Of a stretch of DNA of 64,000 nucleotides, positions 1-10,058 are shown in pieces. This stretch comes from JAIVJG01 sp964236735. GTDB taxonomy: Bacteria; Acidobacteriota; Blastocatellia; Pyrinomonadales; Pyrinomonadaceae. The DNA lies in assembly GCA_964236735.1 (NCBI GenBank), contig CAXSFM010000002.1, forward strand, positions 124,001-188,000, read 5' to 3'. The notes beneath the pieces were generated by a model that made no database searches, was not told the DNA's origin, and saw nothing but the letters and a program-made list of their open reading frames with translations. Every line of letters begins with the position of its first letter. The stretch's first letter is position 1. A program made the translations under genes and the position numbers.

Positions 1-1063
1 TGCCAATGTCGCCGGTGGCTGCGAATCGCGGAAAATTCGACTCTTTCCTAGTATCGGCGATCCATTGTGGACGCGCGCTTTCCAGCACGCGACCGGGCAA
101 TCCCTGTCCTACGGCTAGCCGCGTTTTTTCGGTGATACGGCGAAACGCATCGAAGCGCGCGGGGTCGTTGAGATGCCAGATTTTCGAGGAGACGAGTTCA
201 TTCGTACCATCGCCCGCCATGAAGTAGGCGTGGCCGACCGGCCAATCCGTGAGCCGGCAAATTTCCGTCAGGCAGATGCGCGTCGCTTCTGTGAGGTTGG
301 CGGCTTCATTGGCGGCTGTGGCTGCCACTTGTAGCAACTGCACGGAAGTCGTCTCGTGACGAAGCGCGTCGTGCATCATCTCCAGCGCGTTAATAGATTG
401 GCGAACTTTCCGCGCGGCGGGACGAAAGATAAACAATCCTTCGGCCAGCAACAACGCCAGCGCGACGAAGAGCCATGACACTTCAAGCTTGCCAACCATG
501 ACGCTGTGCGCCTCTGACTCTTTCTCGTACTGCCCCACAATCCCGCTCATCATTTCGAGATACGGCGGCTCCGCGTCGAGAATTTTTTCAACCAGCGCGC
601 GGGTCTCCGCTTCACGCGGCGGGATGGTGGACTCCGAGACGTGGAACAACAGAGCTTGCGCTGCATCATGGAGGGCAAAATATGACGGGTCGAGGCGAGC
701 GAATCTGCTCCTTATCTCGTCGCTGTTTGTGCCTGGCAGCATGAGTTCCGCGTCGCCATGCTGCAAACCGAGATGCACGCGCTCCAGCGTCCGCAGTGAT
801 GCGCGAAGCTTCGCGCTCCACCGTTGCCGCCCGGCGGCGTCGGTTGCCGCCAGCAGCGCGAGCGCATCTGTGCCCAACTCCTCACTGAGCACTCGCTGTC
901 GCCCCGTGACATTGAGGATGTGCGCCTCGTGCGCCTGTTGATCTCCGGCACGTCTGACAGCGAAGAATCCGATTGCCAAAACGAGCGCCGTCGCGCATAA
1001 CGCCGCGACGTAGAGCAGTGTGAGATGTTGGCGGGGCGTTTGTTGAAGATGTGTTGAAGTCAT
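1..1063 (-). CDS. Membrane sensor protein with PilJ-like and GAF regions (3' end outside window)
   Basis: Reading the minus strand from the ATG at 1063 gives 354 codons open to the window edge. Seen: a membrane segment at about residues 14-36, an extracytoplasmic helical part containing GRQRVLSEELG (about 54-64), which resembles the NarX/PilJ type IV pili methyl-accepting sensor domain, a second membrane segment at about 196-216, then a GAF domain from about 243 (LTDWPVGHAYF, VGQGLPGRVLES). Proteins of this build usually continue into PAS and histidine kinase domains, so it is probably a membrane sensor kinase; that part is not in the window. It heads a run of signalling genes and is divergent from the response regulator at 1461. 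The domain call is fairly safe, the kinase call is inference. Confidence 0.8.
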   Translation of the reverse strand, partial: MTSTHLQQTPRQHLTLLYVAALCATALVLAIGFFAVRRAGDQQAHEAHILNVTGRQRVLSEELGTDALALLAATDAAGRQRWSAKLRASLRTLERVHLGLQHGDAELMLPGTNSDEIRSRFARLDPSYFALHDAAQALLFHVSESTIPPREAETRALVEKILDAEPPYLEMMSGIVGQYEKESEAHSVMVGKLEVSWLFVALALLLAEGLFIFRPAARKVRQSINALEMMHDALRHETTSVQLLQVAATAANEAANLTEATRICLTEICRLTDWPVGHAYFMAGDGTNELVSSKIWHLNDPARFDAFRRITEKTRLAVGQGLPGRVLESARPQWIADTRKESNFPRFAATGDIG

Positions 1064-1460
1064 GAATCAGTACGGCGTCGGCCTCTTTGATGGAGAAAAT
1101 GGGCGGCGTGCAAGTTCATCTCACGGCGAAGCTATTGGTGCGCCCCGAGGTGGGTGCGCGGCGAGACTGCCGCTTGCGAGTAAGCGAAATCCATGCCACG
1201 CACACATGCGGGCGCGACAGTGGAGCAACGACGCGCCGAAGTGACGGAATACCGTCGCGCCGGAGCCGGATGCGTCCAACTAACCGTCACCGGCGCGGGA
1301 GGGAAATGTTGATGAGACATTTCTCAACGCCGGGTTGCTTGATAAAAGAAATAAAAGCTGTTGCGGAGTGACTGTGGCGACGGGGCACACCAGTTGCTCA
1401 AACACTGTGTGAGGCGATGGTTGTGTACGTCACCATGACGCCTGTGAAGGAAATAAAGCG
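1064..1460. other. Intergenic gap between divergent signalling genes
   Basis: About 400 bases between the outward-facing sensor and response regulator genes. It must carry promoters for both, but I see no convincing -35/-10 pair, hairpin or conserved ORF. Short ORFs here lack a ribosome binding site and typical codon use. Confidence 0.5.
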
Positions 1461-1910
1461 ATGAAGAAATCCATACTCTATCTTGACGATGATGCGATGT
1501 GTCTCAGCGTCTTTGAGGAAATGTTCGACGCGGAATTCGACGTGCGCGTCGCGCTGACGGCGACGGAAGCGCGGCGGATGCTGGCCGAGCGCGGGGCGGA
1601 CATCGTCTTCAGCGATCAGATGATGCCGGACACGCGCGGCACGGAGTTTCTGCGCGAGGTCGCCGCGGCCGGACGCGACCAGAGTTATCGCGTGCTGCTC
1701 ACGGGCAGCACGGTCGTGGGCAGCGTGCTGGCGGAAATCACCTCCGGCGTCATCCACACATTTATCACTAAGCCCTGGACGGAGGAGGGCATCCGCAATG
1801 TGCTGGAGCGCGCTGAACTCAAGAAGCGGGAACCTGCGCCGCTCTGCGATTCTCTGCCGGGCGGCGCGGGGCGTAGTTTTGAGGCTCGCGCTTTTTCATC
1901 ACATCGTTAA
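1461..1910 (+). CDS. Single-domain response regulator (REC only)
   Basis: 149 residues, essentially one receiver domain. Seen: acidic pocket D9-D10-D11 (LDDDA), probable phosphoacceptor D52 in FSDQMMP, the conserved Thr at 81 and Lys at 104 (TKPW). The SDQMMPDTRGTEFL wording is close to receivers found in HD-GYP response regulators. The last 35 residues have no domain, so output must be by protein contact. Start ATG is preceded by AAGGAAAT at ideal distance. It lies 18 bases before the next response regulator and is probably co-transcribed with it. Confidence 0.88.
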   Translation: MKKSILYLDDDAMCLSVFEEMFDAEFDVRVALTATEARRMLAERGADIVFSDQMMPDTRGTEFLREVAAAGRDQSYRVLLTGSTVVGSVLAEITSGVIHTFITKPWTEEGIRNVLERAELKKREPAPLCDSLPGGAGRSFEARAFSSHR

Positions 1911-1913
1911 TCT

Positions 1914-1920
1914 AAGGAGG
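1914..1920 (+). promoter_or_regulatory. Ribosome binding site that decides a TTG start
   Basis: AAGGAGG sits 8 bases before a TTG at 1929 but 26 bases before the first ATG (1947) of the next response regulator. The spacing favours the TTG, adding six residues ahead of the usual receiver start MRVLIAEDD. Confidence 0.6.
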
Positions 1921-1928
1921 CGCGCGAG

Positions 1929-2585
1929 TTGCGCTGTGAAAGTTTAATGAGAGTTTTGATTGCCGAAGATGATCCGGTTTCGCGACGCCTGCTCGAAGTG
2001 ACGCTGGCGAAGTGGGGCTATCAGCCGATTGTTACCACCGACGGCGAGGAGGCTTTCCGGCATCTGTCGGCGGACGACGCTCCGCACCTCGCTATCCTCG
2101 ACGTGATGATGCCGAAAATGGACGGGTTAGAAGTCTGTCGCCGCGTGCGTGCTCTGCCCGGCGGGCGGCAGACTTACATCATCCTGCTGACGGCCAAGAG
2201 CGCCAAAGACGATGTCGTCGAGGGACTCGACGCGGGGGCTGACGACTATCTCTCTAAACCCTTCGACCGCGCGGAACTGCGCTCGCGGATGGGCGTCGGC
2301 GTGCGCGTCGTCGAACTTCAACAGAGTCTCGCCGAGCGCGTCCGCGAACTCGAAGAGGCGTTGGGCAGAGTGAATCAGCTACAGGAACTGCTCCCGATGT
2401 GCTCTTACTGCAAGATGGTGCGCGACGATTCTAATTACTGGCAACAGGTGGACAGCTATATCTCCGCGCACTCCGCGACGCGCTTTAGCCACGGCATCTG
2501 CCCGGATTGCGCGAAGTCTGTGCTGGAGCCGCAGATGCTGAGGATGCGAGCGCAGCGAGCGGGCGAGTTGCCGGGCGAAGCGTGA
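1929..2585 (+). CDS. Response regulator, REC plus C-terminal four-cysteine domain
   Basis: 218 residues from the TTG start. The N-terminal 125 residues are a receiver (IAEDD pocket, phosphoacceptor in LDVMMPKMDG, K in LSKPFDR). A short coiled coil (about 135-160, ELEEALGRVNQLQELL) leads into a small domain with CSYCKMVRDD and, 35 residues on, CPDC. This CxxC...CxxC module is recurrent at the C terminus of response regulators and sensor proteins of many phyla and probably binds zinc; its output is not known to me. ATG at 1947 is the alternative start. It follows the REC-only gene in what looks like a small operon. Confidence 0.87.
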   Translation: MRCESLMRVLIAEDDPVSRRLLEVTLAKWGYQPIVTTDGEEAFRHLSADDAPHLAILDVMMPKMDGLEVCRRVRALPGGRQTYIILLTAKSAKDDVVEGLDAGADDYLSKPFDRAELRSRMGVGVRVVELQQSLAERVRELEEALGRVNQLQELLPMCSYCKMVRDDSNYWQQVDSYISAHSATRFSHGICPDCAKSVLEPQMLRMRAQRAGELPGEA

Positions 2586-2905
2586 AGTTGCCCCAGTCTC
2601 TCAGCCTCTCTCAATCTCTCTCAATCACATTCGATGATGGTCGCCGGCAGGTGCGTGAAGATTCGCGTCGGGCGCGGCCCCGGCGTGTCAGCTATCCGAC
2701 ATGCGTCTTCTATGTTTTGAGCGACATAACCCGGAAATCTCTCCAGAACATATCTTCGACACGCGGAACGGCGCTTGCACAGAAGATGTGCGCTGAGGCT
2801 GACTCCGGCCTGTCTGTCGCCGGAAATCTCTCTTTCAATCAATGCCAGTACCGCAAGGGCGAGTTAATCAAGGCAAGTGCCGTTAAAGTGTGACGCGAGC
2901 CGCCG
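2586..2905. other. Intergenic gap
   Basis: 320 bases with a pyrimidine-rich run CTCTCTCAATCTCTCTC near its start. No terminator, promoter or gene could be supported; an antisense ORF (2621-2842) has no ribosome binding site. Confidence 0.4.
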
Positions 2906-5779
2906 ATGACAAGTTTGAAGACCCTTGAAGCGCATCACGCGCAACCCGCCGTCAAGACACGTCATGTTGTTGACGCCGCGCCCGACGATGGTTTTCACGA
3001 CCTCGTGAAACTGGCGGCGCAGATTTGCCGGACGTCTTTCGCCCGCGTGACGCTGATGGATGAAGACCGCTTCTGGCATCAGGCGAGCGTCACGTCGGAC
3101 GACACACCTCTCTCTCTCAATCCAGACTTTTACGTCCACACTTTTTTGCGCGACGAAGTCTTGTATGTGCCGGACACAATCTGCGACGCGCGATTCGCGA
3201 AGAGCCGGATCGTCTCCTCGTCTCCACACATCAGATTTTATGCCGGCACGGCGTTTCACTCCTCAGATGGCCGCACGCTCGGCACTCTGAGCGTGATGGA
3301 CACGCGCCCGCACGAGCTTTCGGACGCGCAACTCGACGCACTGAGCGCGCTGGCACGCCAGTGCGTCAGGCTGCTGCTGCCACATCAACACGTCGAGCGT
3401 CTGACACTACTGAATGAGTGTCTCAAACGCGAGCGCGCCGAACGCGCCGAGGCCGAGCGCACCTTGCGCGAAAGCGAAGAGCGTTACCGCCTGCTCTTCG
3501 AGGATGCCAACGATTGCATTTACACCACAGACCTCGAAGGCAACTACACTTCGTCGAATCGCGCCGCCGCGCGCGTGTGCGGCTATACGCGCGCGGCGAT
3601 CTTAAGACTCAACGTCTCACAGGTCGTCGTGCCCGAGCATCTCGATCTTGTCCGCAACATGTCCGGCAACAAACTGGCGGGTCGAGATTATAAGACGAGT
3701 TACGAGGTGGACATCCTCACCAAAGACGGGCGGCGCGTGACGCTCGACCTCAGCACGCAGTTGATCCATCGCGGCGGCGAAGTCGTCGGCATTCAGGGCA
3801 TCGCACGCGATGTGACGGAGCGCAGGCGTGTGGCGCTCGCGCTGCGTGAAAGCGAAGAGCGTTATCGAGAGTTGTTCGAGAACGCCAACGACGTGCTCTA
3901 CACGCACGACCTCGCGGGACGTTTCACCTCGCTCAACAAAGCGGGCGAGCGTGTTATCGGCTACACGCGCGAGGAAGCGATGCGGATGAATGTCGTTGAT
4001 GTGATCGCGCCGGAATACGTTGCGCTCGCGCGCGGGATGATGACGCGCAAGACCGACGAGAACACGCCGACCACCTACACGCTTGAAGTGATCGCCAAAG
4101 GGGGGCGTCGCGTCGTCCTCGAAGTGAACACGCGGCTGATCGGAGAGGGCGAGATGGTTGAGGTGCAGGGCACGGCGCGCGACGTGACCGAGCGCGAGCG
4201 CGGCGCAGAGGCTTTGCGAAAGGCCGAAGAGAATTATCGAAACATCTTCGAGAACGCGGTCGAGGGCATTTTTCAGTCCACCGTTGAAGGACGTTTCATC
4301 TCCGTCAACCCGGCGATGGCGCGTCTCTTCGGCTACGATTCGCCCGATGAGATGATCGCGAAATTGACGGACATCGGGCGTCAGTATTACGTCGCGTCGA
4401 ACGAGCGCGACAGGTTGGTGCGCGCGCTCGCCGAGCATGGCATCGTCGAGAAATTCGAGTCGCGCGCATACCGGCGCGACGGCAGTGAAATCTGGGTGTC
4501 CGAGAACGTCCGCGCCGTGCGCGATGCGGATGGCGCGCTCCTTTATTATGAAGGCATTCTCGAAGACATCACGGAGCGCAAGCGCGCCGAAGCGGCTCTG
4601 CACGAAAGCGAGGAACAGCTTCGACAGTCGCAGAAGATGGAGGCCGTCGGGTGTCTTGCGGGCGGCATCGCGCACGACTTCAACAATTTACTCACAGCCA
4701 TCAACGGCTACAGCGATCTGCTGCTCAGGCGTCTGCCCGAAACCGATCCGATGCGCTTCAAGGTCTCGGAGATCAGGAAGGCGGGCGACCGCGCGGCCAG
4801 TCTCACCAGACAACTTCTCGCCTTCAGCCGCAAGCAGGTTTTGCAGCCCGTCGTGCTCGATCTCAACCTGCTCGTCTCCGAGATGGATAGAATGTTGCGG
4901 CGTCTCATCGGCGAAGACATCGAGCTGCGAACCGCGCTCGAACCCGACCTCTGCCCGGTCAAAGCCGACTACGGGCAGATCGAGCAGGTCTTGATGAATC
5001 TCGTCGTCAATGCGCGCGATGCGATGCCCGCGGGCGGCAAGCTGATGATTGAGACAAGCGTCGTCAAATTCTGCGAGCAGGACGCTCCACAACATGCGCT
5101 GCAATCCGCCGACGGCAGCCCCGGCGACTACGTGCGAATTATCGTCTCGGACACCGGTGCGGGGATGGACGCAGAGACGTGCGAGCGCGTCTTCGAGCCG
5201 TTTTTCACGACGAAGGAGCCGGGCAAGGGAACCGGGCTTGGACTCTCGATGGCCTACGGCATCATCAAGCAATCGGGCGGGCATGTGAGAGTCGAGAGCG
5301 AGTTGGGGCGCGGCTCCTCCTTCGAGATTTTTCTGCCGTGCATAGAGAAAACGAGCGCGCAGGCGTGCGAGGCTTCGGAGATGCGCGAGGAGGCGTGGCC
5401 TTCCGGCAGCGAGACGGTACTGCTCGTCGAAGACGACCCGACCGTGCGCGAGATGACGCGCGAAGTTCTACAGTTAAGCGGCTATGAAGTGCTCGTGGCT
5501 GAAGACGGCGCGAGCGCGCTTGAGCTTTGCCAGAGCCATGGCAGCCGCATCAATCTGATTTTGACCGACGTGATTATGCCGCGCATGAGCGGCAAGCAGA
5601 TGGCCGACCTGATCGCCGAACTCGGCTACGCCAGCACGCCCGTGCTGTTCATGTCCGGCTACACGGCTGACGCCATCGCGCATCATGGCGTGCTCGAAAG
5701 CGGAGTTAACTTTTTACAGAAACCATTCACGCCCGAAACCCTCGCGCGGAAAGTGCGCGCGGCGCTCGACGCCGGATAG
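2906..5779 (+). CDS. Hybrid sensor histidine kinase, GAF-PAS-PAS-PAS-HisKA-HATPase-REC
   Basis: 957 residues, no membrane segment, so a cytosolic sensor. Domains in order: GAF (about 25-165), a charged linker helix (168-190), three PAS domains each opened by an ESEERYR/AEENYR helix (about 190-310, 315-435, 440-560), HisKA with phosphorylated His about 590 in GGIAHDFNN, HATPase with N box VLMNLVVNARDAM, G boxes DTGAGMD and GKGTGLGLS, and a C-terminal receiver with phosphoacceptor D888 (LTDVIMP). The HDFNN H-box is typical of soluble PAS hybrid kinases. A 165-bp part of its ATPase-coding region is identical to the next kinase. Ligand unknown. Confidence 0.93.
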   Translation: MTSLKTLEAHHAQPAVKTRHVVDAAPDDGFHDLVKLAAQICRTSFARVTLMDEDRFWHQASVTSDDTPLSLNPDFYVHTFLRDEVLYVPDTICDARFAKSRIVSSSPHIRFYAGTAFHSSDGRTLGTLSVMDTRPHELSDAQLDALSALARQCVRLLLPHQHVERLTLLNECLKRERAERAEAERTLRESEERYRLLFEDANDCIYTTDLEGNYTSSNRAAARVCGYTRAAILRLNVSQVVVPEHLDLVRNMSGNKLAGRDYKTSYEVDILTKDGRRVTLDLSTQLIHRGGEVVGIQGIARDVTERRRVALALRESEERYRELFENANDVLYTHDLAGRFTSLNKAGERVIGYTREEAMRMNVVDVIAPEYVALARGMMTRKTDENTPTTYTLEVIAKGGRRVVLEVNTRLIGEGEMVEVQGTARDVTERERGAEALRKAEENYRNIFENAVEGIFQSTVEGRFISVNPAMARLFGYDSPDEMIAKLTDIGRQYYVASNERDRLVRALAEHGIVEKFESRAYRRDGSEIWVSENVRAVRDADGALLYYEGILEDITERKRAEAALHESEEQLRQSQKMEAVGCLAGGIAHDFNNLLTAINGYSDLLLRRLPETDPMRFKVSEIRKAGDRAASLTRQLLAFSRKQVLQPVVLDLNLLVSEMDRMLRRLIGEDIELRTALEPDLCPVKADYGQIEQVLMNLVVNARDAMPAGGKLMIETSVVKFCEQDAPQHALQSADGSPGDYVRIIVSDTGAGMDAETCERVFEPFFTTKEPGKGTGLGLSMAYGIIKQSGGHVRVESELGRGSSFEIFLPCIEKTSAQACEASEMREEAWPSGSETVLLVEDDPTVREMTREVLQLSGYEVLVAEDGASALELCQSHGSRINLILTDVIMPRMSGKQMADLIAELGYASTPVLFMSGYTADAIAHHGVLESGVNFLQKPFTPETLARKVRAALDAG
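5150..5338 (+). repeat. Copy 1 of a near-identical segment shared by two kinase genes
   Basis: Positions 5150-5314 are identical base for base to 7733-7897, and 5315-5338 match 7898-7921 with three mismatches. It encodes the G1/F/G2 boxes of the ATPase domain. Flanking sequence of the two genes is clearly diverged. Confidence 0.97.
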
Positions 5780-6031
5780 CTGCCTCTCATCCGGCGTGCA
5801 GCGACGTGAGGACGCGACCCATCGCCAGCGGCGCTGCTGTTTGCAAGGATGAAGCGCTTGCGATAGTCTGCCGGCGCACAAATAAAGCACGGAAGCAGAT
5901 TCGATGCAGCGCTGTTTGATGATTCTCAACAGTCACGGCAGCAAGCGCGGACGGGCAGTTTTGTGCGATCTATCCCTCTGCACAATTTATCGCCGGACGT
6001 TTTTCTGGAACCGGAGAGAAATCTCCCTCTT

Positions 6032-8356
6032 ATGACTGACAACAACGAGCGCACAAACATCGAAGGGGAGCGCGGCCACTTCTTCAACGTCTCCGCCGAC
6101 ATGCTCGCCATCTGCGATTTCGATGGGAGATTTACGTGCGTTAACCCGGCGTGGCACAAGACGCTTGGCTACACGGACGAAGAGTTGATGAGGCGCCCGT
6201 TTACTGAATTCGTTCATCCCGAAGATCGCGCGCGCACCGTTGTCGAGTTGGACAGGCTCGTCGCCCGCGGCGAAGTCGTCAACTTCGAGAATCGTTACGT
6301 CTGTCGCGACGGGTCTTTCAAGTGGTTGTTGTGGAAAGCCACGCCAGTCCCTGAGCGGCGACTCATCTACGCCGTCGCGCACGACATCACGGCGCGCAAG
6401 CAGAGCGAAGAGAAATTGCGCGAGAGCGAAGACCGTTATCGCGACCTCGTCGAAAATACGCACGAGTTGTTGTGCGTGCATGATCTGGATGGCTTCATCA
6501 TCGAGTCTAACCAGGCAGCTGCGAGTACTCTCGGATACGATCTCGAACACCTGATCGGGAAAAACCTCCACGACATTCTCGCGCCGGAGGGTCGCGAAGG
6601 GCTTGCCGACTATCTCGACAACCTCCGGCGCGACGGAACCGCGCAGGGGTTGATGCGGGTGCTGACCGCGAGCGGCGAAAAGCGCGTCTGGGTCTATAAG
6701 AATATTCTTCGCACGGAGGATGGCGAGTGTCCCGTCGTGCGCGGGATGGCGCACGACATCACGGAGCGAGTCAGGGCTGAAAATTCTCTGCGTGAGAGCG
6801 AGGAGCGTTATCGCATCGTCGCCGAGACGGCGACCGACGCCATCGTCACCATTGACGAACAGGGCGCGATTCATTTCGTCAACAATGCGGCGTGCAACAT
6901 CTTCGGCTACAAGAAAGACGAGTTGTTAGACAGCAGCCTCGACATGCTGATGCCGGATTACAGGCGTTACGTGTTCCCGGCGAACATTCATCGTGAGGGT
7001 GAAACGGGAGTGCGGCATATTTCGAGCCAGGCAGTTGAGATGGCGGGACTGCACAAAAGCGGCATGGTGATTCCCCTCGAACTCTCGTTCAGCAACTTCA
7101 TGAAAAAGGGACAGCATTTTTCGACGGGCATGATTCGCGACATCAGCAACCGTAAGGCTTCTGAGGAAATTCTTCGCGAGATGAACTTGCAGCTTATTCA
7201 AGCGCAGAAGATGGAGTCCATCGGAACGCTCACGAGCGGCGTCGCGCACAACTTCCGAAATATTCTCGCGGCGATTGATCTGGGGACGGGGCTGCTGCGT
7301 AAGAATCTCGCGCGGCGTTACCATCTGGCGGAGGGCGACGACATTCTGAAGTATCTTCAGATCGTTAACGAGGCCAGCGCGCGCGCGGCGACGGCCACCG
7401 GCCAACTGCTCGCCTTCAGTCGCAGAGAAATGTTGAAGCCCGTCCTGCTCGACCTCAATCATCTCATCGCCAGCGAAATAGACAAGCTTCTCCAACAGAG
7501 TCTCAACCCGCGCATTCATCTTCAATGCGAACTACAACCCGGACTCGGACAAGTCCGCGTGGACAAGATGCAGATGGAGCAGGTCATCATCAACCTCGCG
7601 CTCAATGCGAGGGATGCGATGTCGCAAGGCGGCGAGCTACGCATCAAGACGAGCGACGAATATGTTGATGCCGAATCCGCGCGGCGACTCGGCCTCGAGG
7701 ACGCAGGCCATTTCGTGCGGCTGGCCTTGACCGACACCGGTGCGGGGATGGACGCAGAGACGTGCGAGCGCGTCTTCGAGCCGTTTTTCACGACGAAGGA
7801 GCCGGGCAAGGGAACCGGGCTTGGACTCTCGATGGCCTACGGCATCATCAAGCAATCGGGCGGGCATGTGAGAGTCGAGAGCGAGTTGGGGCGCGGCGCG
7901 ACCTTCGAGATTTTTCTGCCGCGCGCCGACGAACGCGCCGTGACGCGCGTTGCCATCGAGTCGCCGCCGGAAGCCGCCAACGGGCATGAGACCATCCTGC
8001 TCGTGGAAGACGACGATCTGGTGCGCCCGCTCCTGCATGAAGAGCTTCAATTAAGCGGCTACGAGGTGCTGGTGGCGGAAAACGGCATCATGGCAGAGAA
8101 AATTGCCGGCGAGTATCCGGACACGATTCATCTGATGATTACGGATTTGACCATGCCGGGAATCGGCGGCGAGGAATTGGCCGCGCGTCTCGTCAAGCTG
8201 CGTCCCGCGATGAAAATTCTTTTTATCTCCGGCTACCCGCAGGAGTCTCTGGCGCGGCGCGGCGCAGGAGTCGGTTTCCTACAGAAGCCGTTCGCCGTCC
8301 CGCTCGCGCAGAAAGTGCGCGAAGTAATTGATGCGCCGGCAGAGACGAATCTCTGA
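6032..8356 (+). CDS. Hybrid sensor histidine kinase, PAS-PAS-PAS-HisKA-HATPase-REC
   Basis: 774 residues from the ATG at 6032 (start of MTDNNERT); an in-frame GTG at 5963 would add 23 residues but its stretch looks non-coding. Three PAS domains (about 15-125, 135-250, 255-375), HisKA with His about 406 in SGVAHNFRN, HATPase (VIINLALNARDAM, DTGAGMD, GKGTGLGLS) and a C-terminal receiver (LVEDDDLVR, MITDLTMPG, FLQKPFA). The usual HDFNN motif is HNFRN here: the residue after the His, often an acid needed for efficient transfer or phosphatase activity, is Asn. No membrane segment. It probably arose with the preceding kinase by duplication. Confidence 0.92.
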   Translation: MTDNNERTNIEGERGHFFNVSADMLAICDFDGRFTCVNPAWHKTLGYTDEELMRRPFTEFVHPEDRARTVVELDRLVARGEVVNFENRYVCRDGSFKWLLWKATPVPERRLIYAVAHDITARKQSEEKLRESEDRYRDLVENTHELLCVHDLDGFIIESNQAAASTLGYDLEHLIGKNLHDILAPEGREGLADYLDNLRRDGTAQGLMRVLTASGEKRVWVYKNILRTEDGECPVVRGMAHDITERVRAENSLRESEERYRIVAETATDAIVTIDEQGAIHFVNNAACNIFGYKKDELLDSSLDMLMPDYRRYVFPANIHREGETGVRHISSQAVEMAGLHKSGMVIPLELSFSNFMKKGQHFSTGMIRDISNRKASEEILREMNLQLIQAQKMESIGTLTSGVAHNFRNILAAIDLGTGLLRKNLARRYHLAEGDDILKYLQIVNEASARAATATGQLLAFSRREMLKPVLLDLNHLIASEIDKLLQQSLNPRIHLQCELQPGLGQVRVDKMQMEQVIINLALNARDAMSQGGELRIKTSDEYVDAESARRLGLEDAGHFVRLALTDTGAGMDAETCERVFEPFFTTKEPGKGTGLGLSMAYGIIKQSGGHVRVESELGRGATFEIFLPRADERAVTRVAIESPPEAANGHETILLVEDDDLVRPLLHEELQLSGYEVLVAENGIMAEKIAGEYPDTIHLMITDLTMPGIGGEELAARLVKLRPAMKILFISGYPQESLARRGAGVGFLQKPFAVPLAQKVREVIDAPAETNL
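7733..7921 (+). repeat. Copy 2 of the shared kinase segment
   Basis: Partner of 5150-5338, offset 2583 bases in the same orientation; 165 identical bases followed by 24 with three mismatches. See the finding on gene conversion. Confidence 0.97.
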
Positions 8357-8544
8357 GACGAAATTCCACCACGCGCTTCGACAGTTGAAACACTCCTTCC
8401 CGTCAATCGTCGCCTTTCTATCGAACCAGCCGCCGGGCATTCTTTGTTTTCCTCAACCGCATCAGTTACCATCAACTCCAGCAGCCACAGAAATTTTTTT
8501 GCGACTCAACGTCTCACGATGTCCTCCAACCACACGGCACAGAG

Positions 8545-10008
<1,464 letters not shown>

Positions 10009-10013
10009 CCCAC

Positions 10014-10042
10014 TCAACTTACGACACGATGTCGGGAGTTGA
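10014..10042. terminator. Hairpin between convergent genes
   Basis: TCAACT-ta-CGACA-cga-TGTCG-gg-AGTTGA forms an 11-bp stem with a two-base internal loop, placed 5 bases after the stop of the NtrC-type gene and before the stop of the opposing HD-GYP gene. No U-tract; probably a shared terminator. Confidence 0.5.
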
Positions 10043-10058
10043 ATCACACCTCTCTCGT

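Noticed and set aside
1064..1460. Possible riboswitch in the gap before the response regulator
   Set aside because: I looked for cobalamin and cyclic-di-GMP type cores and saw none.
3617..4675. 352-residue ORF antisense to the first hybrid kinase
   Set aside because: Shadow of a GC-rich gene: it has no domain, no binding site and lies fully opposite clear PAS domains.
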